DNA of 10,389 bases from Chitinophagaceae bacterium. GTDB taxonomy: Bacteria; Bacteroidota; Bacteroidia; Chitinophagales; UBA10324. The position numbers and the translations under genes were made by a program. The notes beneath the pieces were generated by a model that ran no database searches, was not told the DNA's origin, and worked only from the letters and a program-made list of their open reading frames with translations. The stretch lies in NCBI GenBank assembly GCA_023251195.1, contig JAHEZG010000119.1:1-10389 (forward strand), in the 5' to 3' direction. Below, piece after piece: positions 1 to 6,788 of the stretch (its first letter is position 1; each line of letters opens with the position of its first letter).

Positions 1-690
1 AGCGAGAATACTGATTTGGATTCACTGAAGAAAAAACTGAAAGAAGTTCCTTCAATGGCAGGATTGGAATTGAGTTCCGTTGTGAGTACAAAAGCGCCAT
101 ATTTTTTCGGAGATGAAAATGCTTCGATGCGAATTGCAGTGCTGGACTTGGGAGTGAAGAAAAATATTCTTCGCTGCCTGAGTGAACGCGGGGCGTACCT
201 GAAAGTTTTTCCTGCAAAAACAAGTTTGAAAGAAATGGCTGCATGGAATCCGCATGGATATTTTATTTCGAATGGACCCGGCGATCCTGCTGCAATGCCG
301 TATGCAGTTCAGACTGTGAAAGAAATTTTAGAAACAAAAATTCCGTTGTTCGGAATTTGTTTAGGTCATCAGATTTTGGCTGAAGCAACCGGAATCAGTA
401 CTTACAAAATGCACAATGGTCATCGCGGCTGTAATCATCCGGTAAAAAATTTAATTACCGGTCATTGCGAAATCACTTCGCAAAATCATGGATTCAATGT
501 GAAGGATGAAGAAATAAAAGACCACGCCGAAGTGGAAATCACGCATGTGAATCTGAATGATAAAACGGTTGAGGGCATTCGATTAAAAAATAAAAATGCA
601 TTCTCTGTTCAGTATCATCCTGAATCATCTCCCGGTCCGCATGATAGTCGTTACTTGTTTGATGATTTTATTAAGATGATAAAAGGATAA
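1..690 (+). CDS. carA: Carbamoyl-phosphate synthase small subunit, 3' part
   Basis: This is the glutamine-hydrolysing subunit of carbamoyl-phosphate synthetase. It releases ammonia from glutamine and passes it to the large subunit CarB for pyrimidine and arginine synthesis in the cytoplasm. The reading frame is open from base 1, so the 5' end lies outside the window; 229 residues are visible, against roughly 360-380 for the full family, so the N-terminal domain is mostly missing. What remains is the class I glutamine amidotransferase domain: an oxyanion-side GPGDP motif near base 274, the nucleophile elbow GICLGHQ with the catalytic Cys at 358-360, and the His/Glu pair in YHPE with His at 616-618. 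All catalytic residues are intact. It ends 40 bases before the next gene on the same strand. CarB is not in the window. The identification is firm; only the start is unknown. Confidence 0.96.
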   Translation, partial: SENTDLDSLKKKLKEVPSMAGLELSSVVSTKAPYFFGDENASMRIAVLDLGVKKNILRCLSERGAYLKVFPAKTSLKEMAAWNPHGYFISNGPGDPAAMPYAVQTVKEILETKIPLFGICLGHQILAEATGISTYKMHNGHRGCNHPVKNLITGHCEITSQNHGFNVKDEEIKDHAEVEITHVNLNDKTVEGIRLKNKNAFSVQYHPESSPGPHDSRYLFDDFIKMIKG

Positions 691-730
691 AACAAAAAAT
701 TTATTTCACAAAATTTGACTTTGTTTTTAA

Positions 731-1825
731 ATGAAAATCCTGAGAATTCTATTATTGTTTCTATTCTTTTTTTTCAATTCATTTTTTATTTCTAAGGCAC
801 AAATTGTTTTACTTGATTCAATTGTATTAAACGGAAAAAATAATAACACAATTTTTTTCAATTCATTTAAACCGGAAACAATTAATGGTAAGATTTTTTT
901 ACTTGACAATTTCGGTTCGCAACTTTACCTTTTTGATTTAAAAGGGGATTTTCTTGACTCAATAAACCTACTCGGTTTAGGTTCTCGATTTATTCCAAAC
1001 AAGGTGATTTCAAAAAATGATTTGATGTATTTTGAGGATGGATATGAAATAAAAGTTTGTAATAGAGAAAAGCAATTATTCGAAATAAATATTCCTTATC
1101 GAGATGAAAATCAAGTGCGTTATCTAAACATTAGTTCGAATGAAATTGAGATAAAAGAAGATAAAATTTATCAGCCATCTAATATTTTTTCACATTCAGG
1201 CGAGGAAAATGAATGGAGCGAGTCAACAAGAAGAGAACATTTTGAAAGGAATATTATTTCCATCTATTCAGTTATGGACACAACAATTTTCTTTGAAAAA
1301 AACATTGTCCCAAGACCAATTTCATTGATAGATTCATTTGTAAAATATCCGTGGCTTGATAATAGGATTATTACATTCAATCAAAATGAAATTGCAGTTT
1401 CTGAATTCGCTGATTCCACAATTCGATTTTTCAATTATGAAGGCGACCTAATTAACAGTTTTGGAAGAAATGGGAAATATTGGATGAAAATTTCAAGACC
1501 AGATAAATTTTATGATGATACTTCCTCTATTAAAAACAGAAATAAAATTTATAAAGAACTAAAAGGGAAAGAATCTTTCTATGGTAAGGTTCTTTCAGAT
1601 AAAAAATATTTGACAAGAATTTACTTGGTTCCAATAAATAAAACTGAGCTAACAGAAAAAGTGAAATACAATTTCTATTTACAGATTTATGAGAATGGAA
1701 AATTAAAGAGTGATGAAAAATGGGATGAAAATGTTTTCCCGTTTTCAATTTGTGAAGGCAAACTTTATTGTGTAAAACGAGACAGTGTAAATAAAAAATT
1801 AAAATTAGTTGTTTATCAATTATAG
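731..1825 (+). CDS. Predicted secreted protein, possibly a 6-bladed beta-propeller
   Basis: I do not recognise a specific function. The 364-residue product begins with a lysine and a very hydrophobic Leu/Phe stretch (about residues 5-20) ending in SKAQ, a convincing signal peptide, so it is probably periplasmic or exported. The mature part is rich in beta-prone segments of the type 'I/F-x-L-D ... L-Y-L-F-D-x-x-G-D-F-L-x-S-I', seen near residues 55-82 and again near residues 228-245 (IRFFNYEGDLINSFGRNG). That pattern recalls the NHL/6-bladed beta-propeller proteins common in Bacteroidota; this is a resemblance, not a domain match. There is no T9SS tail and no lipoprotein Cys. Base composition is strikingly AT-rich: 12 of 60 bases are G or C in 841-900, against 26 of 60 in 2041-2100 of the neighbouring eno. 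It sits between two housekeeping genes and looks like a late arrival. Confidence 0.8.
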   Translation: MKILRILLLFLFFFFNSFFISKAQIVLLDSIVLNGKNNNTIFFNSFKPETINGKIFLLDNFGSQLYLFDLKGDFLDSINLLGLGSRFIPNKVISKNDLMYFEDGYEIKVCNREKQLFEINIPYRDENQVRYLNISSNEIEIKEDKIYQPSNIFSHSGEENEWSESTRREHFERNIISIYSVMDTTIFFEKNIVPRPISLIDSFVKYPWLDNRIITFNQNEIAVSEFADSTIRFFNYEGDLINSFGRNGKYWMKISRPDKFYDDTSSIKNRNKIYKELKGKESFYGKVLSDKKYLTRIYLVPINKTELTEKVKYNFYLQIYENGKLKSDEKWDENVFPFSICEGKLYCVKRDSVNKKLKLVVYQL

Positions 1826-1915
1826 TATGCAGCATGATTTGTCTATCATAAAAAAATCTTCATTAAAAATTTATTTTCGCACTTACAAAACCAATCAACA
1901 GATAACTTTTCAAGC

Positions 1916-3202
1916 ATGAGCATAATTGCAGATGTAATCGCAAGACAAATTTTAGACAGTCGCGGAAATCCAACGGTGGAAGCGGAAGTGATTTTAGAAA
2001 ACGGAATTGTTGGTCGCGCTGCTGTCCCGTCGGGAGCAAGTACCGGAAAACACGAAGCAGTTGAGTTGCGTGATGGCGACAAAAAAAAATATGGTGGCAA
2101 GGGAGTTTTAAAAGCAGTAAAAAATATTAACGATGCTATTGCTCCGGAGTTAGTGGGAATGCCGATTCATGAGCAACGAATGATTGACCATCTGATGATT
2201 CAGATGGATGGAACAGAAAATAAATCGAAGTTGGGTGCGAATGCAATTCTTGCTGTATCACTTGCAAGCGCGCATGCTGCTGCTGAAGATGCAGGGCTTT
2301 CGTTGTTCCGTTATGTTGGTGGTGTGAATGCCTGCACGCTTCCGATTCCGATGATGAATATTCTGAATGGTGGTGCCCATGCGGATAATAAAATTGACTT
2401 TCAGGAATTCATGATTATGCCTGTGGGCGCTGATACTTTCAGTGATGCATTGCGAATGGGAACAGAAGTTTTTCATCAACTGAAAAGTGTGTTGAAGAAA
2501 AAAGGTCACAGCACAAATGTTGGCGATGAAGGTGGTTTTGCTCCGAACATTCAATCGAATGAAGAAGCGATTGAAACTGTTTTGAAAGCAATTGAAGAAG
2601 CTGGATACAAACCAGGCAATGATATTTTTATTGCGATGGATGCAGCTTCATCGGAGTTCTGGAATGAAAAAGCAAAAGCATACATCTTCCATAAATCTGA
2701 TGGCAAAAAATTAAAGAGTGAGGAATTAGTGGAGTACTGGAAAAAGTGGGTGAAAAAATATCCGATCATTTCTATTGAAGATGGATTTGCTGAAGACGAT
2801 TGGACGGGTTGGAAAAAAATCACAGATGCAATCGGAAATAACATTCAATTGGTAGGTGATGATTTATTTGTAACGAATGTGAAGCGATTGCAAAAAGGCA
2901 TTGACGAAAAAACTGCGAACAGCATTCTCATAAAAGTAAATCAGATTGGAACACTCACTGAAACCATTGATGCAGTTTCACTGGCAAACAGAAATGCATA
3001 TACTTCTGTAATGAGTCATCGCAGTGGTGAAACTGAAGACACTACCATTGCTGATTTAGCTGTTGCACTCAATTGCGGACAAATAAAAACCGGTTCACTT
3101 TCCCGCAGTGATCGTGTTGCAAAATACAATCAACTCCTTCGCATTGAAGAAGAATTAGGAAGCAGCGCCGTTTATCCGGGAAGAAATTTTAAGTTTCTTT
3201 AA
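1916..3202 (+). CDS. eno: Enolase (phosphopyruvate hydratase)
   Basis: Enolase interconverts 2-phosphoglycerate and phosphoenolpyruvate in glycolysis and gluconeogenesis, in the cytoplasm and with Mg2+. The protein is complete at 428 residues, a normal bacterial length. By alignment from memory with the E. coli enzyme, the Mg2+ ligands are Asp242 (in MDAASSEF), Glu288 (in SIEDG) and Asp315 (in GDDLF). The general acid is Glu205 (in VGDEGG) and the general base is Lys340 (in ILIKVNQIG). The signature SHRSGETEDTTIADLAVAL follows near residues 367-385. The N-terminal SRGNPTVEAEV motif places the start at this ATG. A run of nine A's (2081-2089) encodes three Lys without breaking frame. No Shine-Dalgarno is visible, as is usual in this phylum. 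The gene is tail-to-tail with the next one, 19 bases apart. Confidence 0.98.
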   Translation: MSIIADVIARQILDSRGNPTVEAEVILENGIVGRAAVPSGASTGKHEAVELRDGDKKKYGGKGVLKAVKNINDAIAPELVGMPIHEQRMIDHLMIQMDGTENKSKLGANAILAVSLASAHAAAEDAGLSLFRYVGGVNACTLPIPMMNILNGGAHADNKIDFQEFMIMPVGADTFSDALRMGTEVFHQLKSVLKKKGHSTNVGDEGGFAPNIQSNEEAIETVLKAIEEAGYKPGNDIFIAMDAASSEFWNEKAKAYIFHKSDGKKLKSEELVEYWKKWVKKYPIISIEDGFAEDDWTGWKKITDAIGNNIQLVGDDLFVTNVKRLQKGIDEKTANSILIKVNQIGTLTETIDAVSLANRNAYTSVMSHRSGETEDTTIADLAVALNCGQIKTGSLSRSDRVAKYNQLLRIEEELGSSAVYPGRNFKFL

Positions 3203-3221
3203 AGGAATGTTTCAGATTTGA

Positions 3222-4097
3222 TTAATGTGCTTGTGTCAACACATGTTTCGAATTATTAAATAATTGTCCATTAACATAAAATTTCACAACAATAAACTGA
3301 TCAGGTTGTAACGGATCATTTAATGGCATAGTGAAATCATACTTGTAAGTATAATCACCGGCGGGCTGTACCAGATTGTCAACGATATTTTTCACCAGTT
3401 GCCCTGATTGATTATAAACTTTTAACGAAATAGTTTTTGGTTTTTGTATGGTGTAATCAAATTGCCCTTCAATGTACCGTAAGCGTGGGCTTTCTTTATT
3501 TACTCTCGGAGTAGTTATGTATGGAACTCCTTTCACTTTGCAAACAAATTTCCGAAGCACACTTGCGCTTGCAGTATCGTCATCAGAATAAATAAAATCC
3601 GGGTTGTCATCATTACTCAAACACCACACTGCCTGCTGCGCAGTAAAGTCATATAATTTTTTATCACTTAAAAGTTTACTAAGATTAAAAAGGTTGGCAC
3701 TTGCCAATGAACCGAAAGTAAATTGAGTATTCATGTTCGGCGCTCCATCGTGTGCTTCCGTACAAAATCCATGAATCTTCTTTTTCACTTCTTGTCCGGG
3801 TTGCAGCGTGATGGCAATTACTTCACTCATCATAATTGTTTGCTGGTCTGTATCATCGGGCATCAGCAATCTCCCTGGGGCTTCGTACAGATTCACTAAA
3901 GTTTTACTGATGTTTTTCACCTGAAGGTTAATACATGGACCATAGAAAGAAGATACATAAACCGAATCAGATTTATAATCAATGCCGGTGACTGTTACAG
4001 TAATCAGATTTTGTTTGAGCGCATCTGAAAAAGTAATTCCGGTTGCATGAAGTTGAGTGGCTGTCAAAAGCAAAATGAAGGCGATTGCGTTTTTCAT
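3222..4097 (-). CDS. Secreted protein with candidate Cys...Gln thioester motifs and a C-terminal Ig-like domain
   Basis: I cannot name this gene. The 291-residue product has a short Sec signal peptide (MKNAIAFILLLTATQLHA, cleavage near residue 18). Residues about 30-110 look like a beta-sandwich. The next part has two motifs: FCTEAHDGAP with Cys112, and AQQAVW with Gln154 and Trp158. Together they resemble the [YFL]C and hydrophobic-Q-x-x-hydrophobic-W motifs of thioester adhesion domains, but here they are only 42 residues apart, closer than I recall for characterised domains. Residues about 212-284 (ISLKVYNQSGQLVKNIV, then AGDYTYKYDF) look like a FlgD-type Ig-like domain. Cys55, Cys159 and Cys186 could form disulfides. 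There is no obvious T9SS tail, although the FlgD-like end could serve a similar role. The ATG is 43 bases after the stop of the upstream deacylase gene on the same strand, so co-transcription is possible. Confidence 0.82.
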   Translation of the reverse strand: MKNAIAFILLLTATQLHATGITFSDALKQNLITVTVTGIDYKSDSVYVSSFYGPCINLQVKNISKTLVNLYEAPGRLLMPDDTDQQTIMMSEVIAITLQPGQEVKKKIHGFCTEAHDGAPNMNTQFTFGSLASANLFNLSKLLSDKKLYDFTAQQAVWCLSNDDNPDFIYSDDDTASASVLRKFVCKVKGVPYITTPRVNKESPRLRYIEGQFDYTIQKPKTISLKVYNQSGQLVKNIVDNLVQPAGDYTYKYDFTMPLNDPLQPDQFIVVKFYVNGQLFNNSKHVLTQAH

Positions 4098-4140
4098 GTT
4101 GGAGGTTTTTTCCTTTAACGATTTAAGGTTAGAATTTATT

Positions 4141-5454
4141 TCATTTCAATTGTAAAACATATCCTATTGTTGCTTCTGAAAAATCCGCCTGACCAAAATT
4201 GGCGTTGATGTGCGCACCAACGAAAACATTATTTCTCGGATTTTTTTTGGTGCTGATGAAATAATAATTCAATCCCATTCTTGTGGCGAAAAAACTTTTC
4301 AGAAAATAAAATGGCTGCGCATCGTTTTCATACAAATCATTGAAGCGCGGATAAAAGGGTTTGGAAATATTTATTCCACTCTCAATATCCATCCCAATGT
4401 GGTTGTATAAAAATTCGATTCCTGCAATGAATGTAACAGCCGATGCATTCCATCGCGGATGAGTGATAAATAATTTTGAAGAATCCTGTGTCAGATTTTC
4501 CAACGGATGATGCAGAATGTATTCGTAGTATTGCTCGTAGAAACGATAATTAAATCCAGCTCTGATTTTTACATGTTGCCTGAAAATTATTCCACCTGAA
4601 ATCACTCCTGTGTAAACCAATTTTTTTGCTCCGCCTGTTGGTCCGGTTGTTCCGCCGAACTCGTGATACCCCAATCCGAATCTAGATTGAAGAAAAAAGT
4701 GTTTTCTTCGGTCAACTTCCTTCGAATGGTCAACTCTTGTTTGTTCAGTTGTAATTGAATGTGGGAAGTACCGCGCTGTTACACTCAGCATCATCGAGTT
4801 AATTCCGAAGTTAGGCAACTGAGTATGTCCGTTTGAAGAATGCAGGTAGCCGCCACCAATTTTAAAATTCCAGTGACTTCGTGAAATGATATTCTGATAA
4901 ATGAATGCTTCAAATGCCCATGTAAATGAAGAACCAATCGGTTCATTCGTTGGATTTGCAATTCGGTCGTAATGCCTGGTGAAGTAAGATGCTCCTATTC
5001 CGAATTTAAAATGAAAAGAATTTTTCAATTGCTTTGAACAATTCAAATCAATAAACGGAACCAAATCTATTTCCTTTCCGAAAACAGAATCATTTCCGAG
5101 TGAAGAATAAGCAAGCGAAATCCCTGAAGAAGGATTATTGTAGAAACGCGAAGCACGATTGAAAGTGCGGTTGTCATAAAATCCAAAATCCATGTAAAGT
5201 GTTTGACGATAAGTTGAACTTGGAAACTTACTGTAATTCTTCACCAGTTTTCCGAGCATCAGGTTCGGTTCGATATAAAAATGCCCCCTTGATTTTTCTT
5301 CTGTCGTTTGTGCGATTGTTTGAAAAGTGAAAAGCGAAAGTTGAACTGCGAATAAAAAAATTAACCGCAGAGACGCAGCGGCACAAAGTTTAATTCGCTG
5401 AAATAAAAAAATCTCTTCGGCTCTGCTGCTCTGCGGTATAGTAACTCGATTCAT
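4141..5454 (-). CDS. PagL-like lipid A deacylase / acyloxyacyl hydrolase family outer-membrane protein
   Basis: The protein (437 residues from the chosen ATG) is predicted to be an outer-membrane beta-barrel that removes an ester-linked acyl chain from lipid A. Evidence is the block HSSNG...LPNFGIN (bases about 4797-4842), matching the PagL H-x-S-N...P-N signature, with His and Ser of the catalytic dyad present. Upstream, a GIGASYFTRHYDRIANPTNE segment, and a C-terminal VGAHINANFGQADFSEATIGY segment, fit the long Bacteroidota form of the family as I recall it. At the position of the PagL catalytic Glu (14 residues after His) there is Asn. The hydrophobic stretch RLIFLFAVQLSLFTFQTIAQ is a signal peptide, but it is preceded by some 28 residues encoded partly by an inverted repeat. 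The ATG at 5452-5454 is preferred over an in-frame TTG at 5473-5475. The substrate is inferred from the family only. Confidence 0.8.
   Translation of the reverse strand: MNRVTIPQSSRAEEIFLFQRIKLCAAASLRLIFLFAVQLSLFTFQTIAQTTEEKSRGHFYIEPNLMLGKLVKNYSKFPSSTYRQTLYMDFGFYDNRTFNRASRFYNNPSSGISLAYSSLGNDSVFGKEIDLVPFIDLNCSKQLKNSFHFKFGIGASYFTRHYDRIANPTNEPIGSSFTWAFEAFIYQNIISRSHWNFKIGGGYLHSSNGHTQLPNFGINSMMLSVTARYFPHSITTEQTRVDHSKEVDRRKHFFLQSRFGLGYHEFGGTTGPTGGAKKLVYTGVISGGIIFRQHVKIRAGFNYRFYEQYYEYILHHPLENLTQDSSKLFITHPRWNASAVTFIAGIEFLYNHIGMDIESGINISKPFYPRFNDLYENDAQPFYFLKSFFATRMGLNYYFISTKKNPRNNVFVGAHINANFGQADFSEATIGYVLQLK
5361..5438. repeat. GC-rich imperfect inverted repeat at the 5' end of the deacylase gene
   Basis: Perfect 9-base arms, ACCGCAGAG (5364-5372) and CTCTGCGGT (5429-5437), flank an AT-rich centre. 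A looser match continues inward (ACGCAGCGG on the left, CTCTGCTG on the right). The arms are visibly more GC-rich than everything around them. The left arm, reading on into GGCACAAAG, recalls a 'CCGCAGAGACGCAGAG' type of short dispersed repeat that I remember from many environmental bacterial genomes; that link is from memory. The element lies within the region translated as the N-terminal extension of the deacylase, directly before its hydrophobic signal segment. It could fold into a stem-loop in the mRNA near the start codon. Confidence 0.6.
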
Positions 5455-5537
5455 TTCTTCAGCATAAATAAACAAACTATCATGACTTTGAAAATCGTGG
5501 AGTGTCCAATCGCTGTTTCAATTCACTTGCTTTTGTG

Positions 5538-5570
5538 TTGAGGAAAATAAATCCGGGAAATTTATATCTG
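5538..5570 (+). promoter_or_regulatory. Possible Bacteroidota-type promoter for the ftsB-like gene
   Basis: A TTG at 5538-5540 and TATATCTG at 5563-5570 are 22 bases apart. The second element matches the Bacteroidota -7 consensus TAnnTTTG at all fixed positions but one. The spacing is within the range reported for this promoter class. It lies about 40 bases before the ATG of the downstream gene, in the spacer between two divergent genes. The motif is short and the region AT-rich, so a chance match is possible. Confidence 0.3.
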
Positions 5571-5610
5571 TTTCAACCGTTTAATTCGTTGTTGAAGTTT
5601 TACTCAATCA

Positions 5611-5955
5611 ATGGCAAAGAAAAATAAGTGGAAGAAATTGTTTGTGAATATGCGCCGAGGAAATATTCCGTGGTATGTTAAGAACCGTTATGTGCTTGCG
5701 ATTGTGGCTTTCTTAGTCTGGATGACTTTCTTCGATCGCAACAATGCGGTGGAACAATATAAAATTCATGCACAACTCAGCGACCTGCGCTCAAAAAAAG
5801 AATATTATGCCGAGCAGATTAAAATTGTTCGCAAAGAAAAACAGGAACTATTCACCAGCATGGCGAGCCTGGAAAAATTTGCACGCGAACATTACATGAT
5901 GAAGAAAGCAAACGAAGATTTATTTGTTATCGTTTCTGATAAAAAGAAAGATTGA
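5611..5955 (+). CDS. FtsB/DivIC-like septum formation initiator
   Basis: This is a small bitopic membrane protein of the FtsB/DivIC family, which joins FtsL and FtsQ (DivIB) in the cell-division complex at midcell. The 114 residues show the expected layout: a basic cytoplasmic N-terminus (MAKKNKWKKLF...), one membrane segment at about residues 27-42 (RYVLAIVAFLVWMTFF), then a charged periplasmic coiled coil (about 50-90) and the family's conserved end, LEKFAREHYMMKKANEDLFVI. Length is normal for the family. It follows eno in many Bacteroidota (from memory); here the two are separated by an inserted pair of opposite-strand genes. Its TGA stop overlaps the TTG start of the next gene, so the two are probably translated as a unit. 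I leave the symbol empty because FtsB and DivIC cannot be told apart here. Confidence 0.88.
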   Translation: MAKKNKWKKLFVNMRRGNIPWYVKNRYVLAIVAFLVWMTFFDRNNAVEQYKIHAQLSDLRSKKEYYAEQIKIVRKEKQELFTSMASLEKFAREHYMMKKANEDLFVIVSDKKKD

Positions 5956-6782
5956 ATTTGCAAAATGATTCAATAACTGCAATTGGTTTTCTTGCGCTGT
6001 TAATTTTTTTATTTCTCTATATTATTTTTTCAGTATTGCGCGATGTGATTTATTTTTTTCTGATTCATTATTTCGGATCAATCAGTCTTTTTATTTCAAA
6101 AGAGAAGCAACAAAGCATTCTCGCCGAACTCAATAAAATTTCATACTACAGGAAATTAAGTGCCGACGGAAAAGAATTTTTCTATCACCGGGTGGTGGTG
6201 TTTATGATGAACAAACATTTTTTTGGCGATGGAATAAAATTATCTGATGAAGTGAAAACTTATATTTCAGCAAGTGCTGTTCAACTCACTTTTCACATTC
6301 GCGGATTTTACATTGAACACATACAATTGATTCGTGTATTTCCACAGGCTGTTTGGTCCAGAATGGTACAACACAATGTAAAAGGATTGACAACCGGTGG
6401 TGGAGTGATGTGGCTGAGTTGGCCTGACATAAAAAAAGGATTTGATTTTCCTGAGGATGGAATCAACCTCGGCATTCATGAAATGGCTCACGCATTTAAG
6501 TTAACGCTGAGATGCGACACAACTTCCAGTCATCGCATTTGTAAAAGCATTACTCAATGGAAAAACAATTCGAAAATATCTTTTCAAAAATTACAGGAAG
6601 GCGACACTTCATTTTTCAGAAGTTATGGTGCCACCAATATGGAAGAATTCTGGTCGGTTAATGTGGAATGTTTTTTTGAAAAACCGGAAGAGTTTATGCA
6701 CCTGTATCCGGAAATTTATTTTCCACTATGCAAAGTGTTTAATCAGAATCCGATGAATACAAATTCTGATTACGGCATTTAG
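5952..6782 (+). CDS. Membrane-anchored MtfA-like zinc metallopeptidase (M90 family)
   Basis: The 276-residue product has a strong hydrophobic segment at about residues 10-40 and then a domain resembling MtfA, the peptidase that in E. coli binds the glucose regulator Mlc. The zinc site HEMAH is at residues 176-180. The family's second block, EEFWSVNVECFFEKPEEF, is at about 231-248 and should supply the third ligand (Glu232 or Glu239). It is followed by the typical YPEIYFPLCKVFNQNP ending. Enterobacterial MtfA is soluble, so the N-terminal anchor is a difference worth noting. There is no ATG before about residue 85 that would keep the domain. The start is therefore TTG at 5952, overlapping the stop of the ftsB-like gene, or TTG at 5958. 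Substrate and partner are unknown; an Mlc-type role should not be assumed in this phylum. Confidence 0.87.
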   Translation: MNLQNDSITAIGFLALLIFLFLYIIFSVLRDVIYFFLIHYFGSISLFISKEKQQSILAELNKISYYRKLSADGKEFFYHRVVVFMMNKHFFGDGIKLSDEVKTYISASAVQLTFHIRGFYIEHIQLIRVFPQAVWSRMVQHNVKGLTTGGGVMWLSWPDIKKGFDFPEDGINLGIHEMAHAFKLTLRCDTTSSHRICKSITQWKNNSKISFQKLQEGDTSFFRSYGATNMEEFWSVNVECFFEKPEEFMHLYPEIYFPLCKVFNQNPMNTNSDYGI

Positions 6783-6788
6783 AAATTC

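Noticed and set aside
52..255. Minus-strand open frame opposite carA.
   Set aside because: It overlaps a catalytically intact carA frame, has no homology features, and is a shadow frame.
691..730. Weak CAAA...TTTG hairpin after carA as a terminator.
   Set aside because: A stem of four AT-rich pairs is too weak to support a call.
1834..1860. Inverted repeat ATGAT / ATCAT followed by an A-run after the AT-rich secreted-protein gene.
   Set aside because: The stem is only 5 AT-rich pairs and the run is A, not T, on the coding strand, so it does not fit a terminator for the upstream gene.
1838..1879. Possible eno promoter, TTTG at 1838-1841 and TATTTTCG at 1872-1879.
   Set aside because: The spacing is 30 bases, too long for the Bacteroidota consensus, and no closer TTG is present.
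2081..2089. A9 tract in eno as a slippage or programmed frameshift site.
   Set aside because: The enolase frame is intact on both sides and no stimulatory structure or alternative product is visible; A-runs are common in this genome.
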